64,000 bases of DNA, from positions 1,674,001 through 1,738,000 of the forward strand of contig NZ_OY761461.1 of NCBI RefSeq assembly GCF_963664555.1, in the 5' to 3' direction. The translations under genes and the position numbers were made by a program. Source of the stretch: Labilibaculum sp. GTDB taxonomy: Bacteria; Bacteroidota; Bacteroidia; Bacteroidales; Marinifilaceae. Below, piece by piece: positions 40,940-50,434 of the stretch. The stretch's first letter is position 1; each line of letters opens with the position of its first letter. The notes under the pieces are model-generated. The model ran no database searches, was not told the origin of the DNA, and was given only the letters and a program-made list of their open reading frames with translations.

Positions 40940-43900
40940 ATGAAAAGATTTCTACAGCTTATTGGTGTTACGATAATTATAGGATTTAGTTATTATTCTG
41001 GAACAGCACAAATTGTACGACCAGTTAATGATACAACTATTTGTGTTGGTGAATCTGTTATTTTAGAAGCACAAACAGGTTCATACATGTACAATTGGAG
41101 TACAGGACAACTTTCATCTGCAATTAGTGTCTCTCCGGCAGTAACAACCACATACAATCTTCGTGTCTTTGTTCCGGATACAGGAACTGAGTTAATTTCC
41201 AATGGTGAATTTGATCTTGGGAATACTGGCTTTTATAGTGAATATATCTATTGTCCGGATCCTGTTTTGTCTTCAGCTAGTCATTCCGATAATGAATCTT
41301 TGTGGATGGAGGGAAGATATGCTGTTGACAGCAATCCTCAGGCATATCACGCTAATTTTTCTCCTTGCAGCGGACATACAGGAAATAGTCCGGATAAAAT
41401 GCTGATTGTTAATGGTGCTCCTGATGAAGATGTAGTTGTGTGGAGCCAGACGATTACGGTAAATCCGAATCAATATTATGCATTTTCTACTTGGGCTGCA
41501 AATGTTCATCCAACCAATCCGGCTCGATTGGAATTTAAGATTGATGGAGTTTTAATGGGGGATTATATTGAACCTAGTGCTGGATTGACTTGTAACTGGG
41601 AAGAGTTTTACTCTTTGTGGTATTCGGGTACAAAAACATCTATTGAAATATCAATTGTAAATAAAAATTTAATCCGAAGTGGTAACGATTATGCCTTGGA
41701 TGGTATTTCTTTTAATCCTTTGGTTGAAGTGCCGGACAGCAGAACAGTTACAGTAATTGAACCTGCGATGATTGATGCGGGTTCAGATATTACTATATGT
41801 GGTAATGAAACTGCAGGTTTGAGTGCAGCAGTTTCCAACCAAACAGGTTTTTTGTGGTCAACTTCAGGTGATGGTACTTTTTCTAATCCTTCAAATGTTA
41901 ATTCTACTTACACTCCGGGAAGTAATGATGCAGCCACTGGCAGTGTAATACTTACAGCGACAGCTAATTCGAATTCTCCTTGCGGAGCTGTCTCTGATTT
42001 TTTAACTCTTAATCTGAATCCTGTTCCAGTTATTGGTTTTGGTGATAATCAGGCATCTTGTGGTGGTGGAAATGTTATTTTAGATGCGGGGAATGCAGGT
42101 TCAATTTATTCTTGGAATACAGGGGAAACTTCCCAAACCATTGAAGTGTCAACAGCTGGAACCTATTCTGTTGAAGTGACAAATTCTTTTAATTGTGTTG
42201 ATACTGATACTGTTTATGTTGGTTTCTATGCAAATCTAACAATTGACTTGGGACCTGACCGTACAGTATGCTCAGGAAATCCAGTGGTTTTAAATGCGGG
42301 AATTTCAGGAGCAACTTATCTATGGAGTACAGGTGAAACAACACAAGAGATTATAGTGTATGGTGATGGTAATTATTCTGTTACTGTCACAAATTCATAT
42401 GGTTGTAATGCAACAGATGATATTAATGTGACTTTGGTTCCACCTCCGGTGGTTGATTTAGGACCTGATCAGGTTTTGAACGCAGGTGACGTAATTCGAT
42501 TGGATGCAGGAAGTCACTTCTTCTATATTTGGGATGATGGATCAAGAAACAGATATCTTGATGTTGATAAGCCTGGTTTGTACGCTGTTCGTGTTTTTGA
42601 TATGAATGGTTGTTCTGCTATGGATATGGTCAATATTACAAGTGCTGCGGGTACTGTGCCTGATGTAACTTTAAATGATACCATTATTTGTAGAGATGAG
42701 TCTGTTGAGCTTTACGCTGGAAATGACTTCTTATTTAATTGGGATGTAGATGGTCTTTCTTCCAGAGTCGTAGTTTCACCAGATTCAACAACAACATACA
42801 ATTTACGTGTGTTCTATATTGATGAGACTTTGGAATTGGTTAATAATGGCGATTTTACTTTAGGGAATATAGGTTTTCAAAGTGACTACTACTATTGTTC
42901 AAGTACTTCAAGTTGGTCGTGTAGAAGCCGTTCAAGTAAATATACGGTTAGTAGTAATACTCGGGCATTTGGATCAGATAAAAGCAGTTGTACAGGTGTT
43001 ACTGGAAATTCTCCCGATAATGTAATGGTTGTTGAAGGTGGATCTGTAAATAATACAGTTTGGGAACAAGATATAAATGTTGATCCGGATAGTTATTATG
43101 TCTTTTCTTTAAATATTACAAATCTTAAGAATGATAGTTTTGATGATTTTGAGCTGGTTGTTAATGGTGTTGTAATCGAAAGCTTTAGTACCAATTCTCC
43201 TTGTAATTGGGATAAATATCAAAGACTGGTTTATTCCGATAGCTCAAGTTCTTTAAATGTTCAAATCAATAATACAAGCACAACGGGTGTTGATAATGCT
43301 TTTGCTTTGGATGGTATTAGTATGTATAAATTATCTGAGATTCCATTAGATGTAACGGTTGAAGTTATTCAGCATGTAGTTGCTGATGCAGGTTCAGATC
43401 TTGCCATTTGTGAATCAGGGACAGCAAGTTTGAGCGGTGTTGTAAGCAATGAATCTTCATTTATCTGGAGAAGTCTAGGGGATGGTTTTTTTGACAATAC
43501 TGGAATTTTGAATCCTACTTATACACCTGGTAGTGCTGATATCTTAAATGGATTTATTGATATAGAGCTAAGTGCGCAACCAATTGTTCCTTGTGTAAAT
43601 CCTGCATTGGATACTGTGAGGGTCGATATTAATAGTAACCTGAATTTGAATTTAGGCTCTGATCAGGATATCTGTCAGGGAAATACAATTAGTTTGGATG
43701 CCGGTTATGTTGGTGCGAGTTATTTATGGAATACAGGCGAAACCACTCAGACTATTACGGTTTCAACTTCCGGGAATTATTCTGTTGTTGTAGCTGATGC
43801 CAACGGCTGTTCAGGCACTGATGATATAAATATTACCGTTCATCCAAATCCAATTGTTGATTTAGGTGCAGACCAAGAGGAGTGTAATGGAAATAACATC

Positions 43901-46900
43901 ATGTTTGACGCAGGTCATCCAGGATCTACATATTTGTGGAGCACAGGCGAAACCTTGCAAGGAATTTTGGTGACCACTTCCGGGAATTATTCTGTTGTGA
44001 TGACTGACGCCAACGGCTGTTCAGCTGCGGATGATGCCAACGCAACCATACACCCAAATCCAATCGCCAATTTGGGGGCAGATCAGGAAACCTGTGCCAG
44101 AGGTACAATTACTTTTGATGCAGGCAATGCAGGTTCAACTTATTTATGGAGTACAGGCGAAACCACTCAAACCATCAGTGTTTCTACTTCAGGAAATTAC
44201 AGCGTAACAGTAACTAATGCCAACGGCTGTTCTGCTTCGGATGATGCCAACGCAACCACACACCCGAATCCAACCGTCAATTTGGGAGCGGATCAGGTAA
44301 TCTGTGCTGGAGGCACCATCACTTTTGATGCAGGCAATGTAGGATCAACTTATTTATGGAATACAGGAGAAACCACACAGACGATTTCAGTTTCCACTTC
44401 AGGAAATTACAGCGTAACAATCACTGATGCCAACGGCTGTTCAGCAACAGACGATGCCAATGCAACCATACACCCGAATCCAGTTGTTGATTTAGGAATT
44501 GATCAGGAAACCTGTGCCGGAGGCACCATCACTTTTGATGCAGGCAATGTAGGATCAACTTATTTATGGAATACAGGAGAAACCACACAGACGATTTCAG
44601 TTTCCACTTCAGGAAATTACAGCGTAACAATCACTGATGCCAACGGCTGTTCGGCTTCGGATGATGCCAATGCAAGCATCCATGCAAATCCAGTTGTTGA
44701 TTTAGGAATTGATCAGGAAACCTGTTCCGGAGGCACCATCACTTTTGATGCAGGCAATGTAGGATCAACTTATTTATGGAATACAGGAGAAACCACACAG
44801 ACGATTACAGTTTCCACTTCCGGAAATTACAGCGTAACTGTAACAGATGCCAACGGCTGTTCGGCTTCGGATGATGCCAATGCAAGCATCCATGCAAATC
44901 CAGTTGTTGGTTTAGGAATTGATCAGGAAACCTGTGCCGGAGGCACCATCACTTTAGATGCAGGCAATGTAGGATTAACTTATTTGTGGAGTACCGGCGA
45001 AACCACTCAGGCAATCAGTGTTTCTACTTCAGGAAACTACAGCGTAACTGTAACAGATGCCAACGGCTGTTCAGCAACAGATGATGTGAATGCTACCATT
45101 CATGCGAATCCGGTTGTTGATTTAGGAATTGATCAGGAAACCTGTTCCGGAGGTACAATTACTTTTGATGCAGGCAATGCAGGATCAACTTATTTATGGT
45201 CTACCGGAGAAACAACTCAGGCAATAACCGTTTCGACAAGTGGAAATTACAGTGTAACAATCACTGATACCAACGGCTGTTCAGCAACAGACGATGCCAA
45301 TGCAACTATTCATGCCAACCCAACAGTTAATTTGGGAGCAGATCAGCAGACCTGTTCAGGTGGAACAATTACTTTTGATGCTGGAAATATTGGTGCCACT
45401 TATTTATGGAATACCGGTGAAACCACACAGACAATCACAGTTTCAACTTCCGGAAATTACAGCGTAACAGTAACTGACGCCAACGGCTGTTCAGCAACAG
45501 ATGATGTGAATGCAACTATTCATGCCAATCCAATCGTCAATTTGGGAGCAGATCAGGAAACCTGTGCCGGAAGCACCATCACATTTGATGCCGGAAATAT
45601 TGGTGCCACTTATTTATGGAGTACCGGAGAAACCACTCAGATAATTACAGTTGCAGCGGGTAGCAATTATTCAGTAGTTGTGACTGACGCCAACGGCTGT
45701 TCCGCTTCGGATGATGCCAACGCAACGATTCATGCCAATCCAACCGTCAATTTGGGAGCGGATCAGCAGACTTGTGCCGGAAGCACCATCACTTTTGATG
45801 CAGGCAACGCAGGTTCAACTTACTTGTGGAGTATCGGTGAAACTACTCAGACGATTACAGTTTCTACTTCAGGCAATTACAGCGTAACAGTAACTGATGC
45901 CAACGGCTGTTCCGTTGCGGATGATGCCAATGCAACAATACACCCGAATCCAGTTGTTGATTTAGGAATTGATCAGGAAACCTGTGCCGGAGGTACAATT
46001 ACTTTTGATGCAGGCAATGCAGGATCAACTTATTTATGGTCTACAGGAGAAACAACTCAGGCAATCACCGTTTCGACAAGTGGAAATTACAGCGTAACAG
46101 TAACTGATGCCAACGGCTGTTCAGCTACGGATGATGCCAATGCAACCATACACCCGAACCCGACTGTCAATTTGGGAGCAGATCAGCAGACTTGCTCAGG
46201 AAATACGATCACATTTGATGTAGGCAACGCAGGATCAACTTATTTATGGAGTACCGGTGAAACCACACAGACGATTACAGTTTCTACTTCAGGCAATTAC
46301 AGCGTAACAATCACTGATGCCAACGGCTGTTCCGCTTCGGATGATGCCAATGCAACAATACATCCGAACTCAACTGTCAATTTGGGAGCAGATCAGGAAA
46401 CCTGTGCCGGAGGTACAATTACTTTTGACGCAGGCAACTCAGGTTCAACCTATTTATGGTCTACCGGAGAAACAACTCAGGGAATAACCGTTTCGACAAG
46501 TGGAAACTACAGCGTAACAGTAACTGATGTCAACGGCTGTTCGGCTACAGATGATGCCAACGCAACCATACACCTGAATCCAACCGCCAATTTGGGAGTC
46601 GATCAGCAGACCTGTGCCGGAGGTACAATTACTTTTGATGCCGGAAATGTTGGTGCCACTTATTTATGGAATACAGGTGAAAGTGCACAGACAATCACTG
46701 TTTCCACTTCAGGCAATTATTCAGTAACAGTAACTGACGCTAACGGCTGTTCCGCTACGGATGATGCCAACGCAACGATTCATGCCAACCCAACGATAAA
46801 CCTTGGGGCAGATCAGGAAACCTGTGCCGGCAACAGCATCACATTTGATGCAGGCAACGCAGGATCAACTTATTTATGGAGTACAGGTGAAAGTGCACAG

Positions 46901-49402
46901 ACAATCACTGTTTCCACTTCAGGCAATTATTCAGTAGTTGTGACTGATGCCAACGGCTGTTCCGCTTCGGATGATGCCAATGCAACAATACACCCGAATC
47001 CAGTTGTTGATTTAGGAATTGATCAGGAAACCTGTGCCGGAGGTACAATTACTTTTGATGCAGGCAATGCAGGATCAACTTATTTATGGTCTACAGGAGA
47101 AACAACTCAGGCAATCACCGTTTCGACAAGTGGAAATTACAGCGTAACAGTAACTGATGCCAACGGCTGTTCCGCTGCGGATGATGCCAATGCAAGTATC
47201 CATGCCAATCCAACTGTCAATTTGGGAGCAGATCAGCAAACTTGCTCAGGAAATACGATCACATTTGATGCCGGCAACGCAGGATCAACTTATTTATGGA
47301 ATACAGGAGAAACCACACAGACAATCACTGTTTCCACTTCAGGCAATTATTCAGTAACAGTAACTGACGCTAACGGCTGTTCCGCTTCGGATGATGCCAA
47401 CGCAACGATTCATGCCAATCCAACCGTCAATTTGGGAGCAGATCAGCAGACTTGCTCAGGAAATACGATCACATTTGACGCAGGCAACGCAGGTTCAACC
47501 TATTTATGGTCTACCGGAGAAACAACTCAGGCAATCACCGTTTCGACAAGTGGAAATTACAGCGTAACAGTAACAGATGTCAACGGCTGTTCAGCAACAG
47601 ATGATGCCAATGCAACCATCCATGCAAATCCAACATTAGATTTGGGAGCGGATCAAACACATTGCGATGGAGATTTTGTAGTTCTTGATGCGGGAACTCA
47701 AATTGGCAGTTATTTATGGTCTACCGGTGAAACTACTCAAACAATTACAGTATCTGATGCAAATAATTACTTTGTTGATTTTACAGATGCGAACGGATGT
47801 GTTGCAACGGATAGTATTGCAGTAAATTTTTATCCGGCTTTTGATTTTAATTTATCTTACTCAACAAATTTGGTTTGTTATGGAGATTCAACATATATAG
47901 AAGGTCCTGTTGCAACAGGATATTCGTATCAATGGAATAAGGATGGTTCTCAGCTAGTGGGCGAAACAAATTATTCGATCAAAGCTGGAGATACTGGATG
48001 GTACACTTTAAATATTATAAATGAGAATGGATGTTTAGGCTCCGATAGTGTGCATGTAGAAATAATTCATCTGCCAATTAATTCTCTTCCAAATCAGATT
48101 GATATGTGTTTTGGAGAATCTGTGATGTTGGATATAGGTGATGGAGAAAGCTTCTTATGGAATGATGGAATTACAACTCAGACAAGATTGGCCTACAGCA
48201 GTGGTGTTTATTCTGTTGAGGTTCGAGATTTGAATGGGTGTATTGGTTACGATTCTGTAAATGTAGTTGTTCATGATCTTCCTATAGTTGATCTGGGGCC
48301 TGACTTGTTTATTTGTGCAGGTGAAGAGTTGATTATTGAAGCGCCGGATGGTTATCATTCAGAATGGATTCCCGGCGGACAAACAAAAGAAATTTATGTA
48401 TACGAGGAGGGTGAATTTACATTGAAAGCCACTGATGATTTTGGTTGTGTTGGTAATGATGAGATTCGAATATTTGTACACGAGAATCCGAATGTTTATT
48501 TGGGACGCGATACCATAATTGCAGAGGGAACTACTCTTTTATTAGATGCAGGTAGCGGATATGTTCAGTATGAATGGAACAATCAGGAAAGCTCACAATT
48601 TTTAAAGGTGGATCGAGATGGAGTGTATGCTGTGAACGTTGTAGATATGAACGGTTGCAGAGGCAATGGGAAAGTGAAAGTAGCTGTGAATCCCGTTCCA
48701 AAAATAAATTTGGGGGGGAATGCCGGTATTTGTCAGGGAACCTCTCTTATGCTGGATCCAGGGCACTGGGAAAGGTATCAATGGAGTACTGGTGAAACAA
48801 CAAGAACAATTAATGTGAACCAATCGGGCAATTATATCGTAAGTGTTTGGGATGTATACGGTATAATGGGCACAGATACCTTGCATGTAGAGGTTTATCC
48901 TAGTCCTGAGTTAAGTTTGGCTGCAGATACCTTAAGCTTTTACAAAGGTCAGACTGTTACGATAGATGCTGGTTCGGGTTATTCTTCTTACTATTGGAGC
49001 ACAGGATCAGATTGGAGAAGTATTGAGGTTGAAGAACCCGGCGACTATTCTGTTCAGGTAATGAATGATTTTGGTTGTGTTGCACAATCAGCAGCAGCAG
49101 TGAAATTATTACAACCTAAAATGGTTGTTCCAAATGTTTTTACACCAAACGGGAAAGGCCCAAATGAGATATTTTATCCTGTTTTTAAAGGTGTAGTTAC
49201 CGATTTTGAATTGTATATTTATTCTCGATGGGGTGAGCAGGTGTTTGAGTTGCGAAAAGATGTTGTTAGTAATAATGAGTTGAAATACGATGGCTGGAAC
49301 GGAATCTATAAAGGAGAAGAAGCTGAAATTGGCGTATATGTTTGGATGATTTTTTATGGTGGGAAAGAACGGGCTCACGGTACTGTAACCTTATTTAGAT
49401 AA
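40940..49402 (+). CDS. Giant repetitive surface protein with T9SS type-B sorting domain
   Basis: This protein has 2,820 residues from the ATG at 40940 (MKRFLQLIG), chosen because the signal peptide starts there; the frame runs back to 40916. After the signal peptide come two related modules (about 20-270 and 570-810), each an Ig-like unit plus a lectin-like segment beginning with an NGEF/NGDF motif. From about 900 to 2,230 there are about nineteen 70-residue repeats, each with two Cys, the core YLWSTGETTQ and the ending DANGCSA. Five to six more diverged repeats follow. The last 95 residues, beginning with VVPNVFTPNGKGPNE, are the CHU_C type-B sorting domain. It is probably a secreted adhesin or gliding filament like SprB. 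Confidence 0.92.
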   Translation: MKRFLQLIGVTIIIGFSYYSGTAQIVRPVNDTTICVGESVILEAQTGSYMYNWSTGQLSSAISVSPAVTTTYNLRVFVPDTGTELISNGEFDLGNTGFYSEYIYCPDPVLSSASHSDNESLWMEGRYAVDSNPQAYHANFSPCSGHTGNSPDKMLIVNGAPDEDVVVWSQTITVNPNQYYAFSTWAANVHPTNPARLEFKIDGVLMGDYIEPSAGLTCNWEEFYSLWYSGTKTSIEISIVNKNLIRSGNDYALDGISFNPLVEVPDSRTVTVIEPAMIDAGSDITICGNETAGLSAAVSNQTGFLWSTSGDGTFSNPSNVNSTYTPGSNDAATGSVILTATANSNSPCGAVSDFLTLNLNPVPVIGFGDNQASCGGGNVILDAGNAGSIYSWNTGETSQTIEVSTAGTYSVEVTNSFNCVDTDTVYVGFYANLTIDLGPDRTVCSGNPVVLNAGISGATYLWSTGETTQEIIVYGDGNYSVTVTNSYGCNATDDINVTLVPPPVVDLGPDQVLNAGDVIRLDAGSHFFYIWDDGSRNRYLDVDKPGLYAVRVFDMNGCSAMDMVNITSAAGTVPDVTLNDTIICRDESVELYAGNDFLFNWDVDGLSSRVVVSPDSTTTYNLRVFYIDETLELVNNGDFTLGNIGFQSDYYYCSSTSSWSCRSRSSKYTVSSNTRAFGSDKSSCTGVTGNSPDNVMVVEGGSVNNTVWEQDINVDPDSYYVFSLNITNLKNDSFDDFELVVNGVVIESFSTNSPCNWDKYQRLVYSDSSSSLNVQINNTSTTGVDNAFALDGISMYKLSEIPLDVTVEVIQHVVADAGSDLAICESGTASLSGVVSNESSFIWRSLGDGFFDNTGILNPTYTPGSADILNGFIDIELSAQPIVPCVNPALDTVRVDINSNLNLNLGSDQDICQGNTISLDAGYVGASYLWNTGETTQTITVSTSGNYSVVVADANGCSGTDDINITVHPNPIVDLGADQEECNGNNIMFDAGHPGSTYLWSTGETLQGILVTTSGNYSVVMTDANGCSAADDANATIHPNPIANLGADQETCARGTITFDAGNAGSTYLWSTGETTQTISVSTSGNYSVTVTNANGCSASDDANATTHPNPTVNLGADQVICAGGTITFDAGNVGSTYLWNTGETTQTISVSTSGNYSVTITDANGCSATDDANATIHPNPVVDLGIDQETCAGGTITFDAGNVGSTYLWNTGETTQTISVSTSGNYSVTITDANGCSASDDANASIHANPVVDLGIDQETCSGGTITFDAGNVGSTYLWNTGETTQTITVSTSGNYSVTVTDANGCSASDDANASIHANPVVGLGIDQETCAGGTITLDAGNVGLTYLWSTGETTQAISVSTSGNYSVTVTDANGCSATDDVNATIHANPVVDLGIDQETCSGGTITFDAGNAGSTYLWSTGETTQAITVSTSGNYSVTITDTNGCSATDDANATIHANPTVNLGADQQTCSGGTITFDAGNIGATYLWNTGETTQTITVSTSGNYSVTVTDANGCSATDDVNATIHANPIVNLGADQETCAGSTITFDAGNIGATYLWSTGETTQIITVAAGSNYSVVVTDANGCSASDDANATIHANPTVNLGADQQTCAGSTITFDAGNAGSTYLWSIGETTQTITVSTSGNYSVTVTDANGCSVADDANATIHPNPVVDLGIDQETCAGGTITFDAGNAGSTYLWSTGETTQAITVSTSGNYSVTVTDANGCSATDDANATIHPNPTVNLGADQQTCSGNTITFDVGNAGSTYLWSTGETTQTITVSTSGNYSVTITDANGCSASDDANATIHPNSTVNLGADQETCAGGTITFDAGNSGSTYLWSTGETTQGITVSTSGNYSVTVTDVNGCSATDDANATIHLNPTANLGVDQQTCAGGTITFDAGNVGATYLWNTGESAQTITVSTSGNYSVTVTDANGCSATDDANATIHANPTINLGADQETCAGNSITFDAGNAGSTYLWSTGESAQTITVSTSGNYSVVVTDANGCSASDDANATIHPNPVVDLGIDQETCAGGTITFDAGNAGSTYLWSTGETTQAITVSTSGNYSVTVTDANGCSAADDANASIHANPTVNLGADQQTCSGNTITFDAGNAGSTYLWNTGETTQTITVSTSGNYSVTVTDANGCSASDDANATIHANPTVNLGADQQTCSGNTITFDAGNAGSTYLWSTGETTQAITVSTSGNYSVTVTDVNGCSATDDANATIHANPTLDLGADQTHCDGDFVVLDAGTQIGSYLWSTGETTQTITVSDANNYFVDFTDANGCVATDSIAVNFYPAFDFNLSYSTNLVCYGDSTYIEGPVATGYSYQWNKDGSQLVGETNYSIKAGDTGWYTLNIINENGCLGSDSVHVEIIHLPINSLPNQIDMCFGESVMLDIGDGESFLWNDGITTQTRLAYSSGVYSVEVRDLNGCIGYDSVNVVVHDLPIVDLGPDLFICAGEELIIEAPDGYHSEWIPGGQTKEIYVYEEGEFTLKATDDFGCVGNDEIRIFVHENPNVYLGRDTIIAEGTTLLLDAGSGYVQYEWNNQESSQFLKVDRDGVYAVNVVDMNGCRGNGKVKVAVNPVPKINLGGNAGICQGTSLMLDPGHWERYQWSTGETTRTINVNQSGNYIVSVWDVYGIMGTDTLHVEVYPSPELSLAADTLSFYKGQTVTIDAGSGYSSYYWSTGSDWRSIEVEEPGDYSVQVMNDFGCVAQSAAAVKLLQPKMVVPNVFTPNGKGPNEIFYPVFKGVVTDFELYIYSRWGEQVFELRKDVVSNNELKYDGWNGIYKGEEAEIGVYVWMIFYGGKERAHGTVTLFR
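43645..47635 (+). repeat. Array of about nineteen 210-bp coding repeats
   Basis: Within the adhesin gene the 210-bp unit recurs with almost no length change. Some units are identical over long stretches: 44309-44442 equals 44519-44652 (134 bp, one unit apart), and 45918-46122 equals 46968-47172 (205 bp, exactly five units apart). This shows that single units and blocks of five have been duplicated recently, presumably by unequal recombination. Confidence 0.93.
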
Positions 49403-50427
49403 TGAGAAACGAATTGAAAATAGTAGGTGTTGTTATGCTATTATTGAATTCTTTAAATCTGTTTTCACAAGATGTAGAGTTCTCTCAGTTCTATGCGAAT
49501 AAAATTTATTTGAATCCGGCATTTGCCGGTTCCGATTTCGATCCCAGAATTTCATTTGGATACAGAAATCAGTGGCCTGAGTTAAACTCAGCGTACATAA
49601 GTTACAGCGTAGCTTACGACCAATATGTAAATGCGCTTGGCGGTGGTTTTGGACTTCAGATTATGCAGGATGAACAAGGCGATGGAACAATTAGTACCAC
49701 AACGGCAAGTGGGATGTACTCCTACACACTTCGGGTGTCCCGTGATTTCTTGATAAAAACAGGCTTTCAGGTTTCATTTATTCAAAGAAAGTTGGATGAT
49801 ACTAATTTTACTTATCCGGATCAGACTGATGAATTTTATATCAATGGACTGATAAATCCTTTTACCGGTGAAGGGGTTATTGATCACTTAAGCAGGAATT
49901 ATTTCGATTTTTCCACAGGGATGATAGCATCTTATAAAAATTGGTTTGTTGGTTTTGCAGCTCATCATATAACCGAACCAAACGAAACTTTTAAAGATGA
50001 AAGCGACTATTCTAAGTTGCCAAGAAAATACACTTTGCATTGTGGCGTTAACGTGCCGGTTTTCCGAAATGGTTTGCATCGAGCTGATTTTAGTTTAGCT
50101 CCTAATTTTTTGCTTCAACAACAAGGGACTAACAGACAGCTAAATTACGGCTTATATCTCTCAAAAGGTTCTGTTATTTACGGAATGTGGTACAGGGATA
50201 ATTTGGAGTTGGAATACGATGCAATAATCCTGCAATTAGGAATTATTCGTGATTGGTGGCAGGTTTCCTATAGTTACGATAAAACGGTTTCTAAATTAAT
50301 ACACACAAACACAGGAGCTCACGAAATTTCTTTTTTAATGAGATTTAAAAATAAATCGTCAGGTTCTATGGAAAAAAATCTTAGGCGTCGAAGACAAATT
50401 GGTAGAATTAAGTGTCCGAAATTCTAG
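49402..50427 (+). CDS. PorP/SprF family type IX secretion membrane protein
   Basis: This outer-membrane beta-barrel has 341 residues, with a signal peptide cleaved near LNLFSQD. The family opening DVEFSQFYANKIYLNPAFAG is present, as are the later alternating aromatic strands (SFGYRNQWPEL). PorP/SprF proteins help T9SS substrates with a type-B sorting domain reach and stay on the cell surface, and are usually encoded right after their cargo. Here the ATG overlaps the stop of the giant adhesin gene by one base (TAATG), so translation is coupled. The C-terminus is basic (KNLRRRRQIGRIK), a little unusual for a barrel end. Confidence 0.93.
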   Translation: MRNELKIVGVVMLLLNSLNLFSQDVEFSQFYANKIYLNPAFAGSDFDPRISFGYRNQWPELNSAYISYSVAYDQYVNALGGGFGLQIMQDEQGDGTISTTTASGMYSYTLRVSRDFLIKTGFQVSFIQRKLDDTNFTYPDQTDEFYINGLINPFTGEGVIDHLSRNYFDFSTGMIASYKNWFVGFAAHHITEPNETFKDESDYSKLPRKYTLHCGVNVPVFRNGLHRADFSLAPNFLLQQQGTNRQLNYGLYLSKGSVIYGMWYRDNLELEYDAIILQLGIIRDWWQVSYSYDKTVSKLIHTNTGAHEISFLMRFKNKSSGSMEKNLRRRRQIGRIKCPKF

Positions 50428-50434
50428 ACTTTCA

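Noticed and set aside
43645..47635. Regular repeats that could suggest a CRISPR-like array
   Set aside because: The repeats are directly adjacent coding units of 210 bp with no unique spacers, inside one long open frame.
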